From Cladosporium sp. IMV 00045 (lineage: Eukaryota; Ascomycota; Dothideomycetes; Cladosporiales; Cladosporiaceae): a DNA stretch of 20,647 bases. Position numbers and translations under genes: made by a program. A model generated the notes under the pieces. It was not told the origin of the DNA, ran no database searches, and saw nothing but the letters and a program-made list of their open reading frames with translations. The DNA lies in contig MSJI02000703.1 in assembly GCA_001931905.2 (NCBI GenBank), positions 33,169-53,815 of the forward strand, read 5' to 3'. Positions 1-9,600 of the stretch are shown here, piece by piece (position 1 is the first letter of the stretch; the number at the start of each line of letters is the position of its first letter).

Positions 1-390
1 GGGGTAGCCATGAACATCCAAGTCTATAGACATTTGGCTGTCGCGATGTCGAGAAAACATCTTCCTTGTGGAGGGTTCAAGCGTGACTACGGTATCGATG
101 ATTGCAAGGTAGATTCTCAGGGCTCGCATACCACGTGGACTGCAGGGACAGTCTATGCGAGGGGTCTCGAGGAGGCTGCTGGACACGTGGAAGCAAGAAA
201 GTCAGAGTATCGCAAGGTCAGCCAAGAGTGGCACAGATTCTTAGGGTTCTTGCCTAGCTCTCTTCCTCCTCGAAAACGGCCGCTTAGTGAAATCACAAAC
301 GAAGTCGGCATGCCCTTCAAGCGAGTGAAAAGTGGCGCAGATCTGGCGGGGCGGACCGTGAACATAACCTTCAATAGCGATTTAGAGTAA
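1..390 (+). CDS. OrsD/TLH-family protein, C-terminal part with recombinase-like box II (partial, 5' end outside window)
   Basis: The frame is open from the first base and ends at TAA 388-390, so the gene enters the window from the left. The Met at position 10 is probably internal. The protein resembles the region of fungal telomere-linked-helicase and OrsD-type proteins that follows the zinc fingers. It has a Y-R-H-L-A motif (Arg codon at 28), then Q-G-S-H (His codon at 127), Tyr nine residues later (codon at 154, context V-Y-A-R-G), and an E-W-H-R-F-L-G-F motif. The same three elements occur in both TLH genes of this window. It ends about 40 residues later in a basic tail (RKRPLSEI) without any helicase, so it is a short architecture or a truncated copy. 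There are no internal stops in the visible part, so it may be less RIP-damaged than its neighbours. Family assignment is from recognition of the motifs; a recombinase role is inference. Confidence 0.7.
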   Translation, partial: GVAMNIQVYRHLAVAMSRKHLPCGGFKRDYGIDDCKVDSQGSHTTWTAGTVYARGLEEAAGHVEARKSEYRKVSQEWHRFLGFLPSSLPPRKRPLSEITNEVGMPFKRVKSGADLAGRTVNITFNSDLE

Positions 391-393
391 TTC

Positions 394-399
394 AATAAA
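394..399 (+). promoter_or_regulatory. Candidate polyadenylation signal AATAAA
   Basis: An AATAAA hexamer sits four bases after the stop codon of the partial gene at 1-390. A signal this close to the stop is unusual but usable in fungi. The evidence is only the hexamer and its position. Confidence 0.3.
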
Positions 400-496
400 C
401 GATAACGCTGTATCTGGGTATACTTAGCTCATCCAAACTAAGCTCTGCCACCGTCCTTTCCCAACAGTGGGCACCAGGAAAGGAATAATTCAACAA

Positions 497-3400
497 GTGG
501 AAAAACTCGACCACGTCGCGTACAGGTCAGAGGACGTCGTGTACCCTGCCGCCGAATAGGAAGCGATCCAGGAGCTCGGCCCGGTCATCAAGCAATGCTT
601 ATAGTGCAAGGCGTGCGGATTGCTAAGGGAGAGCAGAAAGGGAATCGAGGCACACTGTAGAACGGAGCACGGCTGGAATAGCACCAAAAGTAGAGGAGGT
701 CGAGGGAGTTTGAGGAGTCGACCCGCCGCAAACTAGCCGTTCACGGAAGGTCACTACTGTCAGAGATTCTTTAAGTATGCGCAGTGGACTAAGCTATTCA
801 AGGTGCTACCGCCAGCGCCATGGATGCAAGCAAGCGGTCACGGCTCCGAGCCCGAGAATAGGGCGCAGAAGTTGACAGATGAGGTAGCAGATGGACTAAA
901 GAGGAAGCTGCGGGAGGCGCACCATCATAGGAAGGTGAACGTTAGCGACGTCAGGTCCGAGATGGATCCATGGCTGGAACACACTAGCTGGGCTCACCAT
1001 CTGGCTGGGTTTGAGAAAGAAGAGCTGCGGGCTAGTCTGAGTGCGGCGCCAAAGCTTGAGGCGGACGAGCGGGGGATAGAGAGTGTGGATGAAGAAGAGG
1101 AGGCGATCGAGAGAGCTTGCAGAGCGACGGGCAGGGTGATCAAGAAGGCTATGGACGTCAGCAGTCCGCGGACGGTCCCGAGGTCCGCTCTTCACTACGT
1201 GAACAGGAAAGAAACCGGGGCCGCGAACAACGAGACCCCATTCTATAGCAGATACGAGGCTAGTACGAAGAAGAAATACTCTAGGGTCTGGGTATCAATG
1301 CTGAGATATCTTTAGAGGAGTCAGACTTAGGAGAACAAGCCAGACGACACGTTAACGGATGGGCAAGCAAGGAGGCTCGGAGTAATGCAAAGTCTCGCTA
1401 GACGAGAGACCGCCGCTCTAGATAAGGGAGCTAGAAGGGACTGCGAAGACGAGTTACATTAGTCTATCGTTCTTTTCTAGGCCAGCATGCTCGACTAGGA
1501 GCTACTAGACGACGAGTTCCAAAGCGGCTTTCTGTCCGTAGTGGCAGTTCTCGGCTTAGACACCGAAGACGCAGGATGGGTGAGCGTGTTTAACTTCACG
1601 CCGAAGCTGGCGGCCATCGTCACGGTTTGCAAGGCTCTAGTGGTGTTCATGGCTTATAAGTAGAGGCAAGACGACATCGACCGACTGACCGGGGACGGGA
1701 TGGGTGAGAAGGAGGCGAGAAGAGAGGCGGTTAGCGTCGTAGAAGGCGTGCACGATATGGTGCCCAGGCTGTTATGTCTCCAGGAGTACGGCGGACCGGC
1801 GAGCCCGATAGACAGGGTCTTACATATAAAGACTTTCGGAATGAGGATCAGGTTCACGGAGAAAGCCGGGGCACGGGTCACTTAGATAAACAGATGCTAG
1901 CAGGTCGCCATCGATAAGATCAGCTTTAGCATAGGTGATCTCAGGGATGCACTATATACGCTATGGGAAAGGTGTCTAGGCAGGCTCACGAAGCAGTTAA
2001 TGTTCTTATAGCAAGAAGAGGAACTGCCGATTTTGCATCTGGATAGACTGTTTAACAACCCAAGCGACCTCACGGAGGGTTAGAGCTTCCTGGACGATAA
2101 GAGAAACGATGAAGTTTTAGGCAGAGTTAGGAGGCCAGACGGGAAAGACGTAGAGAGTCGGAAGTGGTTATAGAGCCGGGCCATGAGAGAGGACCGAATA
2201 ACAAAGCACTTTCTATATAACACCGATATGAGCGAAGTGAGGGGCCGGAGCGAGCTATAGTGGAACACGACTAAGGTGGAGCAGTACTTCCGGGAGGTGA
2301 CTCTATTTAAGGAGGAGCTGATAGTATTGTGTCACATGGCAGGGGGAGCTCCGGCGAGAGGGACGGAAGTCGTTAGCATTAGGACGGAGAACGGAGACAG
2401 TGCGAGAGCGCAGAGGGGCGTTTTCATCGACAACGGCATGGTCGAGCTAGTGACGGGCTACCATAAAGGCTATAGCAAGAGCGGCGAGGCGAAGATAATC
2501 CATAGGTATCTGCTAGAAGAGGTGGGAAAGCTAATGGTATACCATCTGTGGCTAGTGGAACCATTCGTGCATATGCTTAGGTGGGAAGTTAGGGGCGAGT
2601 TCGACTTCAGCAAGTATCTGTGGGAGCCGGAGCCGGAAAAGAAATAGGAAGGCGAGGTCGACGGAGTCAGGGAGGAGGAGGAGAGTGGGAGCGAAGAAGG
2701 AGGAAGGGAAAGCGACAGGGAAGAGGGCATTTCAGGAAGCGAGAGCGAATCGAGCACAAGCCCGAGCAGTGAAAGCGAGGCGGATGGAGGTGACGACGAA
2801 GGAACGGCAGGAGATTAGATGGTTAGTGGGAGGGAGGCGAGAAGCAGGCCGAGGAATAGAGGAAAAGCGAAAGAGGGCAAGCTGCAGGCACTCAGCATAG
2901 ACGGCTTCTGGAACACAGAGAGGCTAAAGAGGGTGATGAAGAGGGAGCTATCAGAATGCCAGGCCGGATTCTTTGCAACGCCGTCGATATGGAGGCAGCT
3001 ATACCCAGCCATCCAAAGGGTACACTGCCTAGAGGAAGAAGTGACAAAACAGCTCGATCGGTTGTACGAAGGAGTAACAACAGAAGATAGGTAGATGCAA
3101 TCCGGACATAGTAAAAGGATGGAAGAGTTGATCTACGGGATCTTAACGACAGAGAACCCGTTCAGCACGCAGTCCGAGCAGGCATCGTTTAGAAAGGTGA
3201 GCGTGTCATGGCACCACTTTATTAGGTGGCCGTCCACTGTGACAGGTAATGGAAAGCCGACGATCGATCTAGAGAAATACAGGAAGATGGTAGAAGAAGA
3301 GAGGTGGGCGAAGTTAAGGAGGGCAGACTTGAACGTGAGTCTAAGGGAAATGCTAGGGCCGAACGCTTCGTTTAGAGGCTCACAACTAGAAGGTCTAAAA

Positions 3401-5443
3401 GCAATCGTATCGGGCGAGCCGAAGGTAGTAATGGTCATGAGGACGGGAGGAGGCAAGAGTCTAATGTTTATGCTACCGGCATTCTGCTTAGTCGGAGGGG
3501 TGACGGTGGTAGTGGTGCCGTTGATATCGCTAAGGAGCGATCTAGAGAGGAGATGCAAGGAGATCGGACTCAACGCCGGGAGATAGCCCGACCAGACGGC
3601 TAGGCACGCGAGGATCGTACTAGTAATACCCGAGAGCGCAGTAACCAAGGCGTTCAACAGGTTTATCAACGACAAGCTAGCCACCGGAGAGCTAGATAGG
3701 ATAGTAGTCGACGAGAGCCATATCGTTCTAGACTCGACAGAGACATGGAGGCCGAATGTGCTAGAGCTGGCAGAGTTTGTTAGAAGAGGGTGCCAGATGG
3801 TATATCTCATAGCAACGTTGCCACCGAAGGAAGAGCCGAGTTGGCTCGAAGCAATGGGGTTAGAGAAGAAGAGGGTACGGATGATAAGAGACTCGACGAC
3901 GAGGAGGAATATCGCTTACCAGGTAGTAGAGTACGACAGGCGAGAAGAAGAGGAGAGGGTGGCAGACTTGGTAGGCAGGAAACTGGAAGAACACAAGGAG
4001 GGACAGATCATAGTGTACTACCGGAGGGTGGAGCAGTGCAAGAAGATTGGAGAAGTGCTAAGGTGTCCGGTGTACTATAGGGGCGTCGGAGACGAAGAAA
4101 TGAAAAGGAAGATCTTGGAACAGCTAGTTAAGGGGACGCATAGAGTGTTCGCGGCGACGACAGCGATGGGAATGGGGGTGGACGCACCACACATCAGAGT
4201 GGTAGTACACGTGGGAGTGAAGGAATTAGTAAGGGATTACGCATAGGAAAGTGGAAGGGCGGGAAGAGATGGAGAGGCAAGCGAGGCGATCTTGATAAGG
4301 GGCTACAACATAGTAGGAGGTCGCAAAATCTTGGAGAAGGGATTTGTGATGGAAAGGGGGATGCACGAATATCTGGAAGGGGAGAAGTGTAGGAGGGTTG
4401 TGTTAGACAGGGAGATGGATGGGAGGGCGGACAGGATCGGATGCGAGAACGGAGAGAAAGTGTGTGATGTATGTAGAGGGTTGATAAGAACGAGAAGGAG
4501 GGCGAGGGTTGTAGTAAGGGCAGGGGGGTTCGTTCCATCACAGTAGGACAGAAGGAGGGGCCAAGAGGAAGCAGACGGGTCAGGGTCAGAGCCGATAGAA
4601 TAAGGCAGCGAGGATGGAACACCGATAGGCTCAGAGTCAGGTATAGATGAGGATGACAGCGAGGGAGAACCAGGATCAGAGTTGACCGAAGCTGGGGATG
4701 AGTGTGAAGAGGCAGCAAAGGAAGGAAGAGAGCTAAAGAGGGCAAGAAGTATAGGGGAGAGAGAGGAGAGAGAGCGAAGCATAAACGAAACGAGGAGAGG
4801 AGTGAGTGGAGAAGGGGGAGAAAGAGTGCAAGCGCAGAAGAGGTCGAGGTTGGCGGAGAGGGCTAGCAGAGAGATAGACAGAGACGAGATGGTGAAGAGG
4901 CTGGACGACTGGACGAAGATAGGGTGTTGGGTGTGCTGGGCGCAAGGGCAGATACAACGGGCGAAAAGGGCTCGAGGGTGGGAAGAATGCAGAGAGCACG
5001 AGAAGGAGGCAGGGGAGAGGATGGAGGAAGTGAAGAAGAGGATGAAGCGGCTACAGATGGCTCGATTCAGCGGGTGCAATTTCTGCTGGGTGCCGCAGAG
5101 CATATGTCTAAGATGGGAGGAGAAGACGGCGGCGTGCGGGAGTAAAACAGCAGGATATCAGCGAAGCCGAATTGCGGGAGCAGGATGCCAATACACGGGA
5201 GTGATAGAGGACATAGGAGGGGCGGTAATCAGCCAAAGGATGTGGAGGAGGGAAGAAAGGGAGGGAAAGGAGTGGGAGTGGGAGTGGGTAGAGGGGGAGA
5301 TAGAGAGGAGCTTGGGATTTTGGGAGGGCGGAGGGTTAGAAGAGGACGAATGGGGCCGACTATGGAGGTGGGTGATCCGGAAACGGGTGACCAACATGAT
5401 GGAAACGAACGAGTTGGTGAGAATGGTGTATCATGTAAGCTGA
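497..5443 (+). pseudogene. TLH-1: telomere-linked RecQ-type helicase with OrsD-type zinc finger, RIP-inactivated
   Basis: One reading frame runs about 1,650 codons without a frameshift. It holds 22 in-frame stops: 21 TAG (for example 557, 602, 734, 1313, 2081, 3584, 4244, 4544) and one TAA at 4601. It ends at TGA 5441-5443. In order: an OrsD-like C2H2 finger (CKAC at 605, then H..EHGW and CQRFFK); a recombinase-like block (Arg 2357, Lys 2465, Arg 2993, His 3107, Tyr 3134) split by a Ser/Glu-rich linker at 2648-2818; then RecQ motifs. These are Walker A RTGGGKS (3440-3460), DESH (3710-3721), ATLPP, motif V TTAMGMGVDAPH, and motif VI ESGRAGRDG just after TAG 4244. A RecQ zinc cluster near 4390-4480 and CxxC pairs near 4920-5100 follow. 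The 5' end is uncertain: no Met was found, and the frame is open from 428. Family members are ATP-dependent DNA helicases found near telomeres. Confidence 0.88.
2648..2818 (+). other. Acidic Ser/Glu/Gly-rich low-complexity linker within TLH-1
   Basis: In the TLH-1 frame this stretch encodes runs of Glu, Ser, Gly and Asp with almost no hydrophobic residues. It lies between the recombinase-like Lys (2465) and box-II Arg (2993). TLH-2 has an Asp/Glu run in a similar region, but after its box-II Arg (about 9049-9090). It is probably a disordered linker. Confidence 0.6.
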
Positions 5444-5475
5444 GGTAGAAGAGGGCAGAGAGGGAGGAAGGAGGG

Positions 5476-5491
5476 TCAGGGTTAGGGTTAG
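5476..5491 (+). repeat. Short telomere-like tract TCAGGG-TTAGGG-TTAG
   Basis: Two and a half copies of the fungal telomere unit TTAGGG, the first with one change (TCAGGG), begin 32 bp after the TLH-1 stop codon. This is too short to be a functional chromosome end. It fits a healed or fused end, or a terminal signature of the TLH-bearing repeat. Confidence 0.6.
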
Positions 5492-5533
5492 CTAGTACAG
5501 GGCGAAATGTTAGTGAAATGTAAAAGAGAGAGC

Positions 5534-5666
5534 AAGCCGTTCAAGGCGCCGACGCTAGGGCCGCCGGAGGCAAGAGGGTTCCAATTGTCGGGAGGAAGAA
5601 GAAGGAGGGAAAGGGAAGGAGGAAGCCGTTTAAGGCGCCGACGCCAGGGCCGCCGGAGGCATGACC
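5534..5666 (+). repeat. Two direct copies of a 40-bp GC-rich unit, 89 bp apart
   Basis: Units start at 5534 and 5623, both beginning AAGCCGTTYAAGGCGCCGAC and ending in GCCGCCGGAGGC. They differ by transitions, including CTAGGG against CCAGGG, which is the same CAG/TAG change seen in the pseudogenes. A 36-nt pure purine run (5590-5625) fills the spacer. Confidence 0.75.
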
Positions 5667-5689
5667 GCCACGCCGATCCAAAAGTGTTC

Positions 5690-5786
5690 AATCCACCGTT
5701 AGTAGGGTGGATTCAGACGCCCATACAAATAAGGTTTCGCGGGGGCCAAACGCAGGTACGGTGGATTCAGGGTAGGGTGGATTCAG
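5690..5786 (+). repeat. Triple GGTGGATTCAG repeat with a flanking inverted arm
   Basis: GGTGGATTCAG occurs at 5706-5716, 5760-5770 and 5776-5786. The first copy faces an inverted AATCCACC at 5690-5697 across an 8-bp gap, forming an 8-bp hairpin. The copies at 5706 and 5776 share a longer identical context beginning GTAGGG. These could be the terminal repeats of an eroded DNA element. No coding sequence is associated. Confidence 0.6.
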
Positions 5787-6083
5787 AAAACATTGATAGA
5801 TACAGCCATATATGGAAGCGTTGGATAGCCACGACGAATTGTAAAATCATTGATATTGCAAATAATTTTATAGAAAGAATATTGGTGAAGTTGTGTGCGA
5901 TGGAAGCGTAAACATGTCGAATGTCAATTGCATAAAAGTCGACAGGGATTAGAAGCCGATAAGTGGCATCCAGAAAAACAACGAGGTAGAGCAAGAAACA
6001 ATATCGCGTACGGAGACAGAAACAAAATATCGCAGCAGATTGGCGAAGATACCAAACAGCCATGGAGCGTGCAGATTTTTTTT
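5787..6083. other. No recognisable gene
   Basis: AT-richer sequence than TLH-1. Short open frames exist on both strands, but none shows a recognisable motif. The frame of the downstream orphan zinc finger is open back to 5895, so part of this stretch may be a degraded 5' region of that fragment. A run of ten T lies at 6076-6085. Confidence 0.4.
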
Positions 6084-6212
6084 TTCGAGCATGTGCCCGA
6101 TTAGCAAATTATCGTGTGCAAGCAGTGCAGATATGCGGTATGGCCGTCCGAAGTGGCAGCGCATTTGACCAACAAACAGCATAGCAAAGCACAAAAATTC
6201 GCCTACCTATAG
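6084..6212 (+). pseudogene. Orphan OrsD-type zinc-finger fragment (third TLH/OrsD relic)
   Basis: The frame reads F-E-H-V-P-D, TAG (6102), Q-I-I-V-C-K-Q-C-R-Y-A-V-W-P-S, then A-A-H-L-T-N-K-Q-H, and ends at TAG 6210-6212. This is the N-terminal C2H2-like finger of fungal OrsD proteins (Pfam family formerly DUF3505), with the Cys pair at 6117 and 6126 and His residues downstream. TLH-2 begins with the homologous motif I-I-V-C-T-I-C-Q-F-A-V. Nothing resembling the rest of the gene follows, so this is a 5' relic of another copy. The TAG between D and Q fits a CAG-to-TAG change. Confidence 0.7.
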
Positions 6213-6216
6213 AAGA

Positions 6217-6241
6217 CAAACAAATCGACATGATTTGTTTG
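6217..6241. repeat. Perfect 10-bp inverted repeat with 5-bp core
   Basis: Arms CAAACAAATC (6217-6226) and GATTTGTTTG (6232-6241) are exact inverse complements separated by GACAT. Two further single arms GATTTGTTTG lie at 6286-6295 and 6310-6319, each preceded by ACAC. The architecture resembles a recombinase crossover site or a repressor operator. Function is unproven. Confidence 0.65.
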
Positions 6242-6691
6242 AATGTGTATGGGGAAATAACCCTTAGGGTTAGGCCACTCGACACGATTTGTTTGCCTAC
6301 ACTTAACACGATTTGTTTGCTATAACATTCTCGGACCAGTCTAAAATTTACACTGTAGAACGCCACTATCACAGACTATCTGTCAAGCGAGTTTCAAGCT
6401 GCGCGAAAGCCGGGGTAGAAAGCCTTGAGGTGGCACTAAATTAGTAGTCTCCATGGTGAAGTAGATAAGGTAAGGGTTCACCCCGCAATCCGCACGAATG
6501 ACAACCTCGCAGTCCACCATTCAATCAGCTTAGCGATGTGACGAACTATGCTGAAGCACCATACTTACTGCATGAAAAGCTAAAATAAGAAGTTGATTGT
6601 TTCAAGTTCTCATCACAGGAAACGGGCTAGATTGATAATAAGAACATCTCTTCCATAGAACACTGGAGGGACTTCATCTCCTCCGTCCATC
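6242..6691. other. Intergenic region upstream of TLH-2
   Basis: No gene was seen. It contains the two single GATTTGTTTG arms and AACCC/GGGTT telomere-like half units facing each other (6259-6271). The 300 bp before the TLH-2 ATG must hold its promoter if it was ever expressed. I see no clear TATA box and cannot place a transcription start. Confidence 0.4.
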
Positions 6692-9600
6692 ATGGACGAG
6701 TTCAATCGAATATTTTTGTCGTACGACGAATATCGCATCATTGTTTGTACAATCTGTCAATTCGCTGTTGTACCTTCTCAAATTGATCAACACCTTAAAA
6801 AGCACCATAGTCGGCTCACGCACCAACAACGACGAAATGTGGCACAGGAAGTCCAGTCCTTGCCCCAACTTGCGCTCGTAGAATCTGATGTGATATATCC
6901 TCGACCTGATCATCCACCGATCAACACTTTACCAGTATTTTTTGATGGGTTAAAGTGCACCGGAAAGCTTCAAGACGGCAACACTTGCCAATATATGTGT
7001 CGTACAATCACCGGCATACAGAAGCATTGTAAAGACGAACACGGCTGGGTGAACGTTCAGAAGAGAGGTAGAGACGCACGTGGAAAACAATGCCATTCAG
7101 AGAACAGACTATGGAAGTGCAACCGCGCATGTCAACGATTCTTCAAGGTCGGCAAATGGCAGAGGTACTTCGAGATTGCAGCGAAAGGACCCAAGGCTAT
7201 CACGGAGCACACAACAAACCAAAAGCACCTCTTCTTCCAGGCACGGAAAGAAGAGGTAAAGAGGACTGCACCCAATCTTGCCGAAGCTGCAAACATCGTC
7301 CAGGGTTTTGAAAACCATCGATCGACTGTAGTGCCTTGGCTCAGAGAGACAGGCATCGTCAAGCACATCGCTATGCTGAAGAAGGACGAAATCAAGGCAG
7401 CAATCGCCCTCCCATCTCTGGAGGGGGAGAGAGAGCTCCGGGATATAATCGACGCTATGGAGGCCTTACTGAGAGGAGCACACAGCTTGTGTTTCGATGG
7501 GAGCGAGTGCATGCTCACGTGGCCGTGTCGAGTCGTTCTTAGTCGCTTTCAGTCCTCGCATGTCGATATCGTTGGGAAGACTCGAGCTTTCGATCCCTAC
7601 AAAGAGCCTGGAACTCTCAAAAGCTACTTCGCGATTTCTCAACGGTTCCTGTCTTACTTCCATAGGGTAATATTCCATGACGAGTACTACTTCGATATCG
7701 AAGAGACTGATGAGCAGGCAGAGAGGCCCGAAGACGTTGTCAAGGCTACTGACGAGCAGCTTGTGGTATGGAATGATGTATGGCAGATAGCCAGGAAGGA
7801 GTGCCAAAGCGAGGAAGACGAAGAAAGAAAACAGAACGAGCTAAAAGACCGAATTCTGGAAATGTGGATGCTGATCATCAGCCATGATACTGGAGCTCGG
7901 CGGTATCAATCACCGCTGTTGAGCTTCTGCGCCATGCTAAGTGTCAAGCCTTCTACTAAAAGATGGTTGGAACCCGGAAACTTCAACAGCCACCTCTCGG
8001 CAATGATATGGGTAGTATAACTCTTGGTCTTTCATGACAGTGCCCGTAAAGAACAGCAGGGCCAAGGTCAGACATTGCAGCTAGTCAAAAGACGCTGTGA
8101 ACGATATCTACAACAGACCGTGGAGACACCGATGGGAGAGATTCTCAGATGGCGTCTACTGCTATTCAAAATCTCGAAAGAAAGTATGGGAGACCACGAG
8201 GTGTCTTGGGACGAAAGCGAGCAAGTGCTGACTTATGAGGACACGGAACTACATATGGATCAAATTCCAAGCCTGCTCGCAACTGAGTACCAGGACTGTC
8301 ATCGGCTACTCTATGACGAATTGATGATGGGTCAAAGGACGATTGGTCACATGCACTCTTGGGCACTCAAAGATGGACCGAACACTGACACCATCGATTG
8401 GAACTTCATCCAGCACCGAGACAACGTCCATCTCCTCAGAGAAGCAGACACTGCTTTGTTGTCCGCAATCGATCGTTCGGAACAGCTCTCTCACGTATTC
8501 CTGTCCAGTGATACACGAGAGCCTAACGGTTTTGTATGGAGAGAGACAGCCCTAGCTGCATACGATGCTACAGTCCAGCAATTCCTACAGCGACTTTGTG
8601 TCCTTATGCACGTGAGTGGCGGACAGCCAGTACGCGAGAGCGAATTTTTCGAGATGACCTGGCGTAACACTCAAAGACGAAGGTCTATCACGATCCGCCA
8701 CGACAGAGTCATGGTACATGTGAAGTACCACAAGGGTCAACAGCAAACAGGGAAGTATAAGGAAAACGTTCGATTTCTGCCACACCCCGTTGGCGAACTG
8801 TTACTCGACTATCTCGTCTATGTGATGCCACTACGGCAGACCTTCTTACGACACCACTCGCCGGGAGCACTCCTTTCGCCATTCCTTTGGGAAAAGGACG
8901 GAAAGGTGTGGCCCGAGAGTCAACTGAGTCGCTGTCTCGAAGAAGCAAGTACGCGGGCTTGTATTCCACGACTGCATGTTGCGAACTGGAGACAGATAAC
9001 AGTAGCCATTGTCAAAACCAAGTTTGCCAGCCAGATCGCCTACTTTGAGGCGGATGACGATGACGAAGACGCTGAGGAGATGGACGAGGCAGTCCAGATC
9101 ATGACCAGGCAGCGGAATCATAAGACTCAAACAGTTAACCGAGCATATGCTAATCAGACTGGATCGGTGTTCAGCAACCTATGGGATGGTCAGATTAGAA
9201 TGGGTTTGAAGGCTTCAAATTTGTGGCAGGACTTCTGGGGCATCGGAGCCATCATGAAGGGTACAAAGCGAACACGACCTGCTGATGGTTCGAGATTCCA
9301 GAAACAGGTGGCATTGGGGATATACAAGCCAAGAAAACCGTGGTCGGCAGAAGCGCTACTTGGTGGGCTAAGGAAACTCTATGGTGACCAGAGTATGACT
9401 TGGAGATGCCCAGAGCAAGAGCAAGCCCTTGAAATGATCATGTCGGGAAGAGAACAAGTAGTAGTTGTACTTCCCACAGGGTCCGGGAAAAGTCTTCTGT
9501 TCATGCTCCCATGCACGCTTCCAGACGCGCAGGTCACGATGCTGATCGTCCCGCTCGTCTCGCTTCGAGGAGACTTGCTTAGGCGAATGCAAGCACTCAA

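Noticed and set aside
3133..3810. 225-residue open frame on the minus strand
   Set aside because: It lies opposite the helicase motifs (Walker A to DESH) of TLH-1 and has no motif of its own.
4303..5103. 266-residue open frame on the minus strand, rich in Ser, Leu and Pro
   Set aside because: It is the complement of purine-rich TLH-1 coding sequence. Its composition is forced by the skew, and TLH-1 has recognisable motifs on the other strand.
497..5443. TAG reassigned to glutamine (alternative genetic code or programmed readthrough)
   Set aside because: The neighbouring hAT and LINE copies show TAA as well as TAG at expected Gln or Trp positions, TLH-1 itself has a TAA, and the pattern is explained by C-to-T change in repeats.
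8018..8024. Two separate genes meeting at TAA 8018
   Set aside because: The frame is the same on both sides and the second part lacks an ATG at its start; homology to TLH architecture runs across the stop.
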